Made by a program: the position numbers and the translations under genes. 36,588 nt of DNA from Minisyncoccota bacterium (GTDB taxonomy: Bacteria; Patescibacteriota; Minisyncoccia; Phycocordibacterales; UBA12079), in assembly GCA_023140255.1 (NCBI GenBank), contig JAGLLX010000002.1, positions 1-36,588 on the forward strand, given 5' to 3'. Below are positions 20,868 to 28,763 of the stretch, in pieces; positions within the stretch are counted from its first letter, which is position 1, and the number at the start of each line of letters is the position of its first letter. The notes below the pieces were generated by a model. It did not search any database. It worked only from the letters and a program-made list of their open reading frames with translations, and was not told the DNA's origin.

Positions 20868-23773
20868 TGAAATTCAACGAACAATATACAATAGAAAATC
20901 ATATCATTAAGTTCTTAGAAAAAGAGCTTAGTTATGAATACATAAAACCGAAGGACTTTGCAAAACTGCGGGAATTTGAAAATGAATATATTATTTCATC
21001 TCTTTTGCTTGATGCTATAAAAAAAATAAATAATGTTTCTGAAGATGAAGCTAAATCTGTATTACGAGAAGTTAGAAAAATAGATAATAATGAAGATTTT
21101 CTTAAAACTTTCCGTAATGGAATAAATCTCAAAGATTCTGAAACTGGGAAAATGAGAGATTACTTTATTATTGATTTTGATAATCTTGAAAATAATCGTT
21201 TTGTAGTAACCAATCAATTTTATTTTGAAGGAAATTCTGAAAATATAAGAACTGATGTTTTGGTATTTTTAAATGGTTTGCCTATTGTAAATATTGAAGC
21301 TAAAAGTCCTACCGCTTCAAGCACTGTAAATTATGCAAACGCTGTTGGACAAATAAAGAGATACGAGAGAAATGCCTTTAAACTTTTTTGGCCAAATTGT
21401 TTTAATATTGCTACTGACGGGCTAGAAACAGTTTATGGAGCTACTTATTCTCCAGCTCAGTATTTCTTGAAATGGAAAGAGGAGGAATTAAGTAAAAAAT
21501 ATGAAGAAGAACTTGAGATGACTTTATTTGCCTTATTATCGCAAGAAAGATTATTGGATATTATCAGAAATTTTATTCTTTTTGATAAAGATAAAGAACA
21601 AACCATAAAAAAAATTGCTCGATATCAACAATTAAGAGCAACTAATAAAATTGTAGAAAGAGTTAGAAAGGGAGAAGATAAAAGAGGACTTATTTGGCAT
21701 ACTCAAGGATCAGGGAAATCACTGACTATGTTTTTTACTGCATGGAAGTTACGATTTAATAAAAACTTAAAAAATCCAAAAATTTTTATCTTGGTTGATA
21801 GAATTGATTTAGATGATCAAATTTATGAAACTTTCGCAAATTGTGGAGGAGAAAATGTTGTGCGAGTAAATTCTCGTCGTGATCTTGAGAGAAAAATAAA
21901 ATCATCTGAAAGAGGAATTTTTATTTCAACTATTCAAAAGTTTTCTGAATTAGGAAATGATGTGAAAAATCTCGATGAAAATATAATTGTGCTTTCTGAC
22001 GAAGCTCACCGAGACAATGAGGGAATTTCAGCAATCAATTTAAGAAGTTCAATGGAAAATGCTTTTTTCTTTGGCTTTACAGGAACTCCTATTGATAGAA
22101 CTACTTTAAATACTCATAGAAATTTTGGAGCTGAAGGAGAAAGGTATCTTGATTATTATTCAATCAAACAAGCTATTGATGATGGAACTACTCTCCCTGT
22201 TACATATGAGGCAAGATTATCTAAATTTTTTATTGATGAAGAAAAACTTGATAAACAATTTGAAGAAATGACTGAAGGGCTTTCGGAAAAAGAAAAGGAA
22301 CAAATATCTAAAAAATATGGAAGAAAAGAAGCTATTGTAAAACTTGATAAACGAATGGAAGCAATTGCTCAAGATATTGTGGAACATTTTAAATTATATG
22401 TTGAACCCACAGGATTTAAGGCTCAGATTGTTTGTTATGATAGAGAGGCTACAGCTAAGTATAAAGAACTTCTTGATAAACTTGTCCCTAAAGACTGGTC
22501 AACCGTTATTTATTCCGCAGGTGATCCAAATACAAGTCCTGAAGAATTACAAAAATATAATACTACCAAGGCAAAAAGAGAGAAATTAATTAATGACTTT
22601 AAAGACCCTAATAGTCCTTTAAGGTTTTTATTAGTGTGCGATATGCTCTTGACTGGTTTTGATGCTCCTATTGAACAAGTGATGTATTTAGATAAGCCTC
22701 TCTGGGATCATAATCTTTTACAAGCTATTGCTAGAACCAACAGAATCTATCCAAATAAAGGAGCTGGGAAAATTATTGATTATTACGGAATAACTAAAAG
22801 TTTACATAAAGCTTTAGATTTTGATGAAAGTGAAGTTGATTCTGCGATGATTAATATAGATAAACTTAAAGAAGAATTCAAAGATATTCTAGATGAAATT
22901 ATGGATATTTTTATAAATGTAAATATTGAAGATCCTTCAATCGAGAATCTTCGTCGTTGTTTGAAAATATTTGCCGAAAATAATGAGAAGCAAAAATTCT
23001 TTAGTAATAAATATGGGCGATTAAAACTTTTGTTTGAAGTTTTGTCCCCTGATCCTTTTTTGAAAGAATTTGTGAGAAAGTTTGGATGGTTAACTAGTGT
23101 TTATATTGCTTTTAGTAAAGAATTTGGTGAAAGTGCTTATAGCTCAGAAGTTTTGGCTGAATATGGAGAAAAAGTTAAAAATTTAATTCAACAAAGAGTT
23201 GATTATGAAGGAATTACAAAAAATTTCAGGGAATTAAATATAAATGATTTATATGTGATGGAAAGACTGAATAAAATGGATGATGAAGATAAAGCTTTAA
23301 ATCTTGAAAAGATGTTGAAGCAAGAAATTTCTTTAAATGTTGATACAAATCCTGCTTACAAAAAATTTAGTGAAAGATTATCAGCCATCAGAAAAGAATT
23401 TGAGAAAAATCAAATTGATTTAGCTGAAAGAATTAAGCGATATCAAGAACTACTTGAAGATATAAAAAATAAAGGTGATGAAGCTAAAGAGCTTGGATAT
23501 TCATTAAAAGAATACGGACTTTATGTAATTTCGGAGGAATTTATTAAAGGAGACAAAAATCTGATAAGAGAATTTATTCAAGAAATGTCTAAAAGAATCG
23601 AAGGGGTTCTTGACGGAGGATGGCAAGAATCTTCTAAAAGAGATGAATTTCTGAAAGAAGTTAAACGAATTATTCAAGAATTAATACTAAAAGAATATAA
23701 AGAAAAAATAGAAGTTTCTGATTTCCATAAATATCTAAATCGTCTAGTAGACATCATAATTAAAAAATTCTGA
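20867..23773 (+). CDS. hsdR: Type I restriction endonuclease/translocase HsdR
   Basis: 968 residues, typical length. The N-terminal PD-(D/E)xK nuclease has Asp130 (RTDVLVF) and E144-A-K146 (VNIEAKSP). The SF2 motor has Walker A TQGSGKS at 279-285, DEAH at 378-381, motif III FTGTPI, and motif VI-like QAIARTNRIYP. A C-terminal helical region contacts the methylase. It translocates DNA with ATP and cleaves far from the recognition site when unmethylated. All catalytic residues appear present, so the system looks intact. It ends TGA, 2 bp before the next gene. Confidence 0.96.
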   Translation: MKFNEQYTIENHIIKFLEKELSYEYIKPKDFAKLREFENEYIISSLLLDAIKKINNVSEDEAKSVLREVRKIDNNEDFLKTFRNGINLKDSETGKMRDYFIIDFDNLENNRFVVTNQFYFEGNSENIRTDVLVFLNGLPIVNIEAKSPTASSTVNYANAVGQIKRYERNAFKLFWPNCFNIATDGLETVYGATYSPAQYFLKWKEEELSKKYEEELEMTLFALLSQERLLDIIRNFILFDKDKEQTIKKIARYQQLRATNKIVERVRKGEDKRGLIWHTQGSGKSLTMFFTAWKLRFNKNLKNPKIFILVDRIDLDDQIYETFANCGGENVVRVNSRRDLERKIKSSERGIFISTIQKFSELGNDVKNLDENIIVLSDEAHRDNEGISAINLRSSMENAFFFGFTGTPIDRTTLNTHRNFGAEGERYLDYYSIKQAIDDGTTLPVTYEARLSKFFIDEEKLDKQFEEMTEGLSEKEKEQISKKYGRKEAIVKLDKRMEAIAQDIVEHFKLYVEPTGFKAQIVCYDREATAKYKELLDKLVPKDWSTVIYSAGDPNTSPEELQKYNTTKAKREKLINDFKDPNSPLRFLLVCDMLLTGFDAPIEQVMYLDKPLWDHNLLQAIARTNRIYPNKGAGKIIDYYGITKSLHKALDFDESEVDSAMINIDKLKEEFKDILDEIMDIFINVNIEDPSIENLRRCLKIFAENNEKQKFFSNKYGRLKLLFEVLSPDPFLKEFVRKFGWLTSVYIAFSKEFGESAYSSEVLAEYGEKVKNLIQQRVDYEGITKNFRELNINDLYVMERLNKMDDEDKALNLEKMLKQEISLNVDTNPAYKKFSERLSAIRKEFEKNQIDLAERIKRYQELLEDIKNKGDEAKELGYSLKEYGLYVISEEFIKGDKNLIREFIQEMSKRIEGVLDGGWQESSKRDEFLKEVKRIIQELILKEYKEKIEVSDFHKYLNRLVDIIIKKF

Positions 23774-23775
23774 TA

Positions 23776-24348
23776 ATGAAAAAAGATATTACATTAAAAA
23801 ATAAAAAAATCTCATACACCCTTAAAAAGAGCACGAGGGCTCGAAGAATGAGGTTGGCGGTTTATTGTGATGGAAGTATAGTCGTAACCACTCCTCTTGG
23901 TTTGAGAGGAAATATTGTAGAAAAGTTTTTAACTGAAAAAACCCAATGGTTATTTACTAAATTAAATTTTTTTAAGCAATTTGAGGGCAAAGCAATTACA
24001 AAGTATAGTCATGAAGACTATTTAAAATTTAAAAAAGAAGCCTGTATCTTAGCTGAAAATAGAATTTCTTATTTTAATAAAACATATAAATTAAAATACA
24101 ATAAAATAAGTATAAAAAATCAAAAAACCCGTTGGGGTAGTTGTTCAAAAAAAGGTAATTTAAATTTTAATTATAAGATAGCGCTTTTGCCTGAAAAAAT
24201 TTCTGATTATATTATTGTTCACGAATTATGTCACCTAAAAGAATTTAATCACTCAAAAAAATTCTGGAATTTAGTTGCTAAAGCGATTCCTGATTATTTA
24301 GAAATTAAAAAAGATCTCAAAAAAAGTGGTTATCAATTTTATAAATAA
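23776..24348 (+). CDS. YgjP-like (DUF45) zinc metallopeptidase
   Basis: 190 residues. RARRMRLAVYCDGSIVVTTPLG at the start, KTRWGSCSKKGNLNFNYKIALLP, then the zinc motif HELCHLKEFNH with H149, E150, H153 and H159, and FW after it. This is the YgjP/WLM-type metallopeptidase often found next to hsdR in type I operons. Its role there is not established; cleavage of a partner protein, or DNA-protein crosslink repair as in SprT/Wss1 relatives, has been discussed for related folds. It starts 2 bp after hsdR and closes the operon. Confidence 0.9.
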   Translation: MKKDITLKNKKISYTLKKSTRARRMRLAVYCDGSIVVTTPLGLRGNIVEKFLTEKTQWLFTKLNFFKQFEGKAITKYSHEDYLKFKKEACILAENRISYFNKTYKLKYNKISIKNQKTRWGSCSKKGNLNFNYKIALLPEKISDYIIVHELCHLKEFNHSKKFWNLVAKAIPDYLEIKKDLKKSGYQFYK

Positions 24349-24396
24349 AGAAGTTGTATTTATAAAATAATTGAAATTTCAGAAATTTTATGCACA

Positions 24397-25065
24397 ATGA
24401 ATATTAATGTAATTATAGGAGAATTAAATAAAACTCTTTACGAAAAACAACCTAAAAAAATAAGTAGCTCATGGATAGTCCAAAATGTTCCTCGTGCATA
24501 TAGATATATACACAAAAATATTAGAACTGAAACAAATGAAATAGACTGGGATAAAGTTACAAGTCTTTTGGAAAGAGATTTTCAAAAACGTTGGGTAAGG
24601 TATCGGAGAAAAGTAGTAAAGCCTTACACAAATAAAAAAGAAGTAGACATTGTTTTAAATAAATATAAAGATAAGTTATATACATTTATTACTTCGCTTG
24701 ATGATAGTGATTTTACTTCTAGAGATAAAATTCTTATATCCCTAGTTCGTCTATCTCAAAAAGGTAATGTTCTAGCCCAACAAGAATTAGTTATTTTACT
24801 GAAATACACTGTTGATGATTGGATTGATCGTTATTACTATTTAAAAAAATGGAAGGGCTATACTGATGATGTAGAAGACAAAATAAAAGGATGTATCCGT
24901 TGTTATAGATACACAGGTTCTTTTCTTGGTTATTTATATAAAACATTAGAGTATTCAGGAAGAGGTATTGTTCCTGTTCAAAAATTTTCTCTTGATGATC
25001 CTGTATTAGATGGGGTAAGAACGAGGATTGATTATGTTGTAGTGGAGGAAGATGAAGTTAGTTGA
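24397..25065 (+). CDS. Sigma-70 region 2-like protein, probably a divergent sigma factor
   Basis: 222 residues. The stretch from about 125 to 190 (LSQKGNVLAQQELVILLKYTVDDWIDRYYYLKKWKGYTDDVEDKIKGCIRCYRYTGSFLGYLYKTLEYSGRG) resembles sigma-70 region 2: a G-x-x-x-A-x-x-x-L start, a D-x-x-D segment and an aromatic GSFLGYLY helix. FSLDDPV afterwards resembles the sigma linker sequence. No region 4 HTH is seen, so promoter use is uncertain. The N-terminal ~100 residues are basic and unassigned. It lies 48 bp after the RM operon and just upstream of two predicted structured RNAs. Confidence 0.45.
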   Translation: MNINVIIGELNKTLYEKQPKKISSSWIVQNVPRAYRYIHKNIRTETNEIDWDKVTSLLERDFQKRWVRYRRKVVKPYTNKKEVDIVLNKYKDKLYTFITSLDDSDFTSRDKILISLVRLSQKGNVLAQQELVILLKYTVDDWIDRYYYLKKWKGYTDDVEDKIKGCIRCYRYTGSFLGYLYKTLEYSGRGIVPVQKFSLDDPVLDGVRTRIDYVVVEEDEVS

Positions 25066-25367
25066 CTAAAAGAAGAAATAAACGACGGTTAATGTTAATC
25101 GCTTCGCAACCGCCTAAAAATGAGTTAACATGTAGAATAATATCAATAAGTTTGGTATTATATTCATTAACAATTAAATATTAGTAGCCTAACCCTTTTG
25201 AATTTCAGGAGATATGGTGAAAAAATCCGCTAAAGTATAAAAGACTCCTAGTCAAAGTCACTTTAGCGGTCGTGCAGGGAAACTTGTACGGGTGGGCCTC
25301 GGTTCATCGCAATGGCTAGGAGCCTTTTGTATTCTCAAGGTTCCAACCATTTAAATCCGCTAAAGTT
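25066..25367. other. Leader region with repeats and alternative stems
   Basis: 302 bp without a gene. It holds CGGTT/AACCG and ATGTTAA/TTAACAT pairings at 25085-25131, then the structured segment described at 25225-25366. Confidence 0.5.
25225..25366 (+). ncRNA. Structured RNA / leader with a three-copy switch motif
   Basis: ATCCGCTAAAGT occurs at 25225-25236 and again at 25355-25366, two bases before the ATG of the next gene; the complement ACTTTAGCGG lies between them at 25260-25269. A long stem AAAAGACTCCTAG (25239-25251)/CTAGGAGCCTTTT (25316-25328), one mismatch, closes a domain with a CGTGCA/TGTACG hairpin and a GGGCCTCGGTTCATCGC segment. The middle copy could pair with either outer copy, which would expose or hide the start region. 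It may be a cis-regulatory switch or an independent RNA. Confidence 0.55.
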
Positions 25368-25868
25368 ATGAATTTAAAAAACCAACTTTCTCCTAAAGGA
25401 ACTGTTTTTTCTGAAAAAATAGAACGAATTGGAAAAAGAATATTACTAGGCTTTACTGCTTTTATAATTTTCTTGTTTATTATAACTAGTTTTATGGATG
25501 ATCCTGATCCAAGTAGTTACGCTGTAAAAAAAACTCCTGCTTCTGCAATAAAGATTGAAAAAGAAGAAGTGAAAGATTTATCTATAAGAGCTTTTGTATT
25601 ATCAAAACATTTTGTAGAAAGTTTTCTTAAATCTCCGTCTACTGCTGACTTTCCTTTTTTAGATTATTCAGTATTAGAACTAGGTGATGATAGATATAGT
25701 ATTCAATCATATGTTGATTCTCAAAATAGTTTTGGAGCAACCATGAGAACTAGATGGAAAGCTGTTTTGAGATATAACGGAGGTAGTGAATCAGATATTA
25801 ATAATTGGACGTTAAGAAGGCTTGAATTTGACGGAGAAGAGATGTATCAAGCTCCTCTTGAGCAATAA
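25368..25868 (+). CDS. Membrane-anchored protein with a small conserved C-terminal domain
   Basis: 166 residues. One transmembrane segment at about 27-44 (ILLGFTAFIIFLFIITSF), then a linker rich in Lys and Glu, then a domain with FVESFLKSPSTADFPF, YSIQSYVDSQNSFGATMRTRW and a final NNWTLRRLEFDG. This LKSPSTADFP...YVDxQNSFGA pattern recurs in uncharacterised phage, plasmid and accessory proteins, usually behind a membrane anchor or zinc ribbon. No function is known to me. The ATG lies two bases after a repeated word of the RNA leader, with no Shine-Dalgarno. Confidence 0.75.
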   Translation: MNLKNQLSPKGTVFSEKIERIGKRILLGFTAFIIFLFIITSFMDDPDPSSYAVKKTPASAIKIEKEEVKDLSIRAFVLSKHFVESFLKSPSTADFPFLDYSVLELGDDRYSIQSYVDSQNSFGATMRTRWKAVLRYNGGSESDINNWTLRRLEFDGEEMYQAPLEQ

Positions 25869-25878
25869 AATAAATATC

Positions 25879-25887
25879 TGATATAAT
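25879..25887 (+). promoter_or_regulatory. Extended -10 promoter of the RNA at 25.9 kb
   Basis: TG-A-TATAAT, followed by ATATCTAACAATTAAATA. The word AACAATTAAATA also precedes the other structured RNA, around 25170. Confidence 0.6.
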
Positions 25888-25893
25888 ATATCT

Positions 25894-26080
25894 AACAATT
25901 AAATAAAAGTCTTGGTCTAGAAGAATATATAGCGATAAATTATATATTCAACCAGTAGACGGAACATCCACTGCTCTACCCCGATCAAAGTTGAAGCTAA
26001 CTTTGTCTATAACCAAGCAATTCTATTTTAATAGAATTTGAGGTGAGGGCCTTCGAACTTAATTAAGTTTGAAGGCCCTT
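25894..26080 (+). ncRNA. Putative four-helix-junction RNA with strong terminator
   Basis: No reading frame is credible. Closing stem CTTGGT (25911-25916)/ACCAAG (26012-26017) encloses three hairpins: GAATATATA/TATATATTC (25923-25949), CAGT/ACTG (25953-25973) and AAAGTT/AACTTT (25987-26004), giving a cloverleaf-like junction. An extended -10 promoter lies just upstream and a near-perfect 32-bp terminator palindrome at the end. The unpaired GCTCTACCCCGATC between hairpins is a candidate binding segment. It matches no RNA class I know. Confidence 0.6.
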
Positions 26081-26082
26081 TT
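26047..26082 (+). terminator. Terminator of the RNA at 25.9 kb
   Basis: GGGCCTTC...GAAGGCCC with AACTT/AAGTT inside, followed by TTTT. Confidence 0.85.
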
Positions 26083-26122
26083 GTTTATTTAATTGGATTA
26101 ATAGTTAATAAAAAATTAAATT

Positions 26123-26647
26123 ATGAATCAAATAATTAGTAAAAATTTAAAATATAACATTTTATCAAATAATTCTATAAAACTACCTTTGACTTATGAA
26201 GTTGAAACCATAAATAAGGAATTAATTGAAGGAAATCCTTATGATGATATAGGAGATGGTATTTGCGATAGATATGATAGATATGAATGTTTTTTGAAAC
26301 AACAACGAAGAACTCTTTTAAATAAAAGAAAATTTTTAATATCTTATGAAAAATATGGAGGGAATATTACAATTACTTGTAAAGTAATCGGGATAAAAAG
26401 CAGAAAAACTATATATAATTGGATAGAGAAAGATAAATATTTTGCTGAAGCAATGGAGGATATAACAAGTATAAAAGGAGATTTTTATGAAGATCTATTA
26501 TTAGCTTTTGCATATAAAGGAAATATTAGTGCTCTAAGATTTTTTCTTTCTCATAATCACCCTAAATATATGACTCATCGTAAATACTACAAACCTTCAG
26601 AAAAGAAAACTTATGGAGATCTATGTGATTTAAACTCAATCGTGTAA
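26123..26647 (+). CDS. HTH protein resembling phage terminase small subunits
   Basis: 174 residues. The second half reads KRKFLISYEKYGGNITITCKVIGIKSRKTIYNWIEKDKYFAEAMED, then a helical DFYEDLLLAFAYKGNISALRFFLSHNHPKY. This is the layout of small-terminase-type HTH proteins (G-N-I-T-x-A-C, TIYNW, then a GN-x-x-A-x-x-F segment). No large terminase or capsid gene is near, so it is either a phage remnant or a domesticated DNA-binding protein. It lies 41 bp after the terminator of the structured RNA. Confidence 0.55.
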   Translation: MNQIISKNLKYNILSNNSIKLPLTYEVETINKELIEGNPYDDIGDGICDRYDRYECFLKQQRRTLLNKRKFLISYEKYGGNITITCKVIGIKSRKTIYNWIEKDKYFAEAMEDITSIKGDFYEDLLLAFAYKGNISALRFFLSHNHPKYMTHRKYYKPSEKKTYGDLCDLNSIV

Positions 26648-26718
26648 TTTTAGGGTGTATATATGCAAAAAACGTGTAATTTTAAATTTATTCAAATTTT
26701 AATGATTAAATTAAACAG

Positions 26719-27136
26719 TTGGAAAATTTGAAAAACCCGTGTTTTTTTCCAATGGCTCCAATCATTTTATTAAAAACCTTGAAATACAGTAGATCTCTCC
26801 TGTGCGACATTTGCGACATTTCTAATTTTTTTTGAAAAAAAATGCTGTTTTCGTCCCATGTGTCCCGTTTGAGATTGGACCTTTCGATGAAAAACCTGTG
26901 TTTTTGTCCAATGAGTCTAACTTAATTAAGAAGTTTTTTAAAAATATCTAAAATTAGAATCATTTACTACCCATTGGACTTTTTTGAAAAACCCGCAATT
27001 TTGTCCAATATGTCCAACTTTTTTTGTAAAAAGTGCTATTTCGTCCGATTCGTCCGGTGAAATTTAATATTTTTCTAAAAATTTATAAAAAATAACAATT
27101 TCAATAGTTTCTCCTGTGTGACATTTGTTGCATTTC
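26719..27136. repeat. Array of degenerate TTGGAC...GTCCAA hairpin repeats
   Basis: Units at 26719-26762, 26875-26921 and 26973-27017 each read TTGGAC/TTGGAA, about 23 nt with GAAAAACCCGTG or a close variant, then two copies of GTCCAA at 9-nt spacing (GTCCAATATGTCCAAC in the best unit). Between them are other paired words with the same 9-nt spacing: GCGACATTTGCGACAT, GTCCCATGTGTCCCG, GTCCGATTCGTCCGG, GTGACATTTGTTGCAT. TCTCCTGTG and AAACCTTGAAAT also occur twice. Confidence 0.6.
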
Positions 27137-27345
27137 TAGGATTTGTTTACTAAAATTTTCTAAAAAACCTTGAAATCTCGGCAATTTCAGCAACCACCAA
27201 ATTGCTATAGAATGTTGAAAATAAACATCTATTTTGATTTTTCTAATAATTTTTTACCCCCGACCCACAGTCATAAGAAAAATTACAAAAATAATGCTAA
27301 AATACCCTTATAATACTTAATTGTGCTATTACTTAACCTTAGTGG

Positions 27346-27368
27346 CCCGCAACATCGTGCTAGCACGA
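27346..27368. repeat. Left flank repeat of the cassette-like gene
   Basis: CCCGCAACA followed by CTAGCACGA. The same two words appear in the opposite order (CTAGCACGA, then CCCGTAACA) at 28219-28241. GC-rich against an AT-rich background. Confidence 0.45.
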
Positions 27369-27451
27369 AGACGTTATTGTCTTCGGGTGCTCGAAGTAGT
27401 TTGTAGGCAAACTTCTATACAAATTTATTGGTTGTGTTAGGATAAAATAAA

Positions 27452-28144
27452 ATGAAGATTGAACCCAATTATAATGGCTTCCAAGAGTTTTTTTCTGAAA
27501 ACCAAAAAAACGCTAAAGAAGAATTCAAAAGCCTAAATGAAGAATTTAGTGGAATTTTTGACGAGGTAATAAAACTCGGAGTTGGAACAAATTTAGGAGC
27601 TGGCCAGAAACAAAAAGGAACGGCAATCACATTTTATCTTCGTGCTGCAAAATATTTATACACCTCTTATGATTTATCCATAACAGGACATACAGAGGAA
27701 TCAAGAATTTTACTAAGAAATGCTATTGAATTACTAATACTCGGCTTCCTGATTTCTGAAAAAGATGATGTATATAATCTTTGGCTTGAATGTTATGATT
27801 TAAGAATAAAGAATACCGATAAACACGGGAATGTTGATATGGAATTGGCAAAGGAAAAAAGATTTTGGGTTAGTCAGATAAGAACGGGTCACTTGAAATT
27901 TTTAGAAGATAGTAAAGACACTTCCCACCTGTATACAACCTGGAAAGATTTCTCAACACGTTATTCTCATGAAAATATGTACAATCTTGCTGTCAGAATA
28001 GAGACGAATGATGATAGAACTGAAATCTATATTGGAGACGGATACGATTCAAAGACAAGACGAATGCCTCAAAATTTACATCTAATATTGGATATTATGA
28101 AAGATATATTGTCTTTTATAAAAAAGATAAAACAGGAAATATAA
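27452..28144 (+). CDS. Uncharacterised cassette-like protein (DUF5677-like)
   Basis: 230 residues, mostly helical. YLYTSYDLSITGHTEESRILLRNAIELLILGFLIS followed by YNLWLECYD resembles DUF5677/HEPN-related helical proteins, and FSTRYSHENMYNLAVR may hold a functional His. The family assignment is weak. Codon use and flanks are more GC-rich than those of its neighbours, and related short repeats flank the gene (27346-27368 and 28219-28241), so it looks separately acquired. No Shine-Dalgarno. Confidence 0.6.
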   Translation: MKIEPNYNGFQEFFSENQKNAKEEFKSLNEEFSGIFDEVIKLGVGTNLGAGQKQKGTAITFYLRAAKYLYTSYDLSITGHTEESRILLRNAIELLILGFLISEKDDVYNLWLECYDLRIKNTDKHGNVDMELAKEKRFWVSQIRTGHLKFLEDSKDTSHLYTTWKDFSTRYSHENMYNLAVRIETNDDRTEIYIGDGYDSKTRRMPQNLHLILDIMKDILSFIKKIKQEI

Positions 28145-28218
28145 CACGCACGAGGACCTTAATTTTGATAAATTGAAATAGTTAAAAATAACCTTACTGG
28201 ATTTAGCCGACCACAGTT

Positions 28219-28241
28219 CTAGCACGAGGTAGCCCGTAACA
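28219..28241. repeat. Right flank repeat of the cassette-like gene
   Basis: CTAGCACGA and CCCGTAACA, the words seen in reverse order at the left flank. Confidence 0.45.
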
Positions 28242-28265
28242 GTTTTTTAAAATAGCGATAGTATT

Positions 28266-28751
28266 ATGAATAATATTAAATTAAAAAAAGATTTAATAAA
28301 TAAAGATAAATATCAAGTATTTCTGTGTGTTTGTCCTGCAAATTTACTATTTAGTTTTGCAATACATCCGTGGTTTGTTATTAATCATAAGGGAACAGTA
28401 TCACGTTGGGAGGTTTTATTTCCTCGACGAAAACATAATTTAAGATTTGGTTATTTAAATAAAAATTTCTATTCTTTATTTCAAGGAATAGAAATTTTAC
28501 CGTTTTCTCAAAAATATTTTTGGAAAGGGAAAATATTGTCTAAAATAGAAGGGGATGAAAATTCTGTAGCTGCACAAATGATAGATTTTATTGAGAAATC
28601 TAATCAAAATTATCCGTATACTGAAAAATACTGTCTTATTGGTCCAAACAGTAATACTTATATTCAGTGGGTACTTAATTACTTTCCTCAGTCAAATATG
28701 GTTTTGCCATGGAATGCTATTGGAAAGAATAAAGCACGAAAGCTTAAATGA
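28266..28751 (+). CDS. DUF3750 family protein
   Basis: 161 residues. AIHPWFVINHKGTVSRWEVLFPR, a lysine-rich glycine loop (FWKGKILSKIEGDENSVAAQMIDFIE), YPYTEKYCLIGPNSNTYIQWVLNYFP and the closing LPWNAIGK match DUF3750. Conserved His, Cys and Asn (HPWF, C-x-x-G-P-N-S-N-T) suggest a papain-like or NlpC/P60-like fold, but no activity is known to me. The gene converges on comF with 12 bp between them. Confidence 0.8.
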   Translation: MNNIKLKKDLINKDKYQVFLCVCPANLLFSFAIHPWFVINHKGTVSRWEVLFPRRKHNLRFGYLNKNFYSLFQGIEILPFSQKYFWKGKILSKIEGDENSVAAQMIDFIEKSNQNYPYTEKYCLIGPNSNTYIQWVLNYFPQSNMVLPWNAIGKNKARKLK

Positions 28752-28763
28752 TTTCAATTAAAT

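Larger units (their letters stand above)
26648..27451. other. 804-bp non-coding region with degenerate repeats
   Basis: No gene seen on either strand. From 26719 to about 27200 it contains three related hairpin units and five paired short words (see repeat entry). The last part (27335-27451) has clustered hairpins upstream of the cassette-like gene: CGAAGAC/GTCTTCG at 27365-27384 and AGTTTG/CAAACT around 27398-27413. Confidence 0.6.

Noticed and set aside
26650-27450. CRISPR array
   Set aside because: Repeat units are degenerate, of unequal spacing and internally palindromic; no regular spacers and no cas genes.
27335-27451. Integron attC site
   Set aside because: The hairpins are suggestive, but consensus RYYYAAC and GTTRRRY boxes in the right places were not found.
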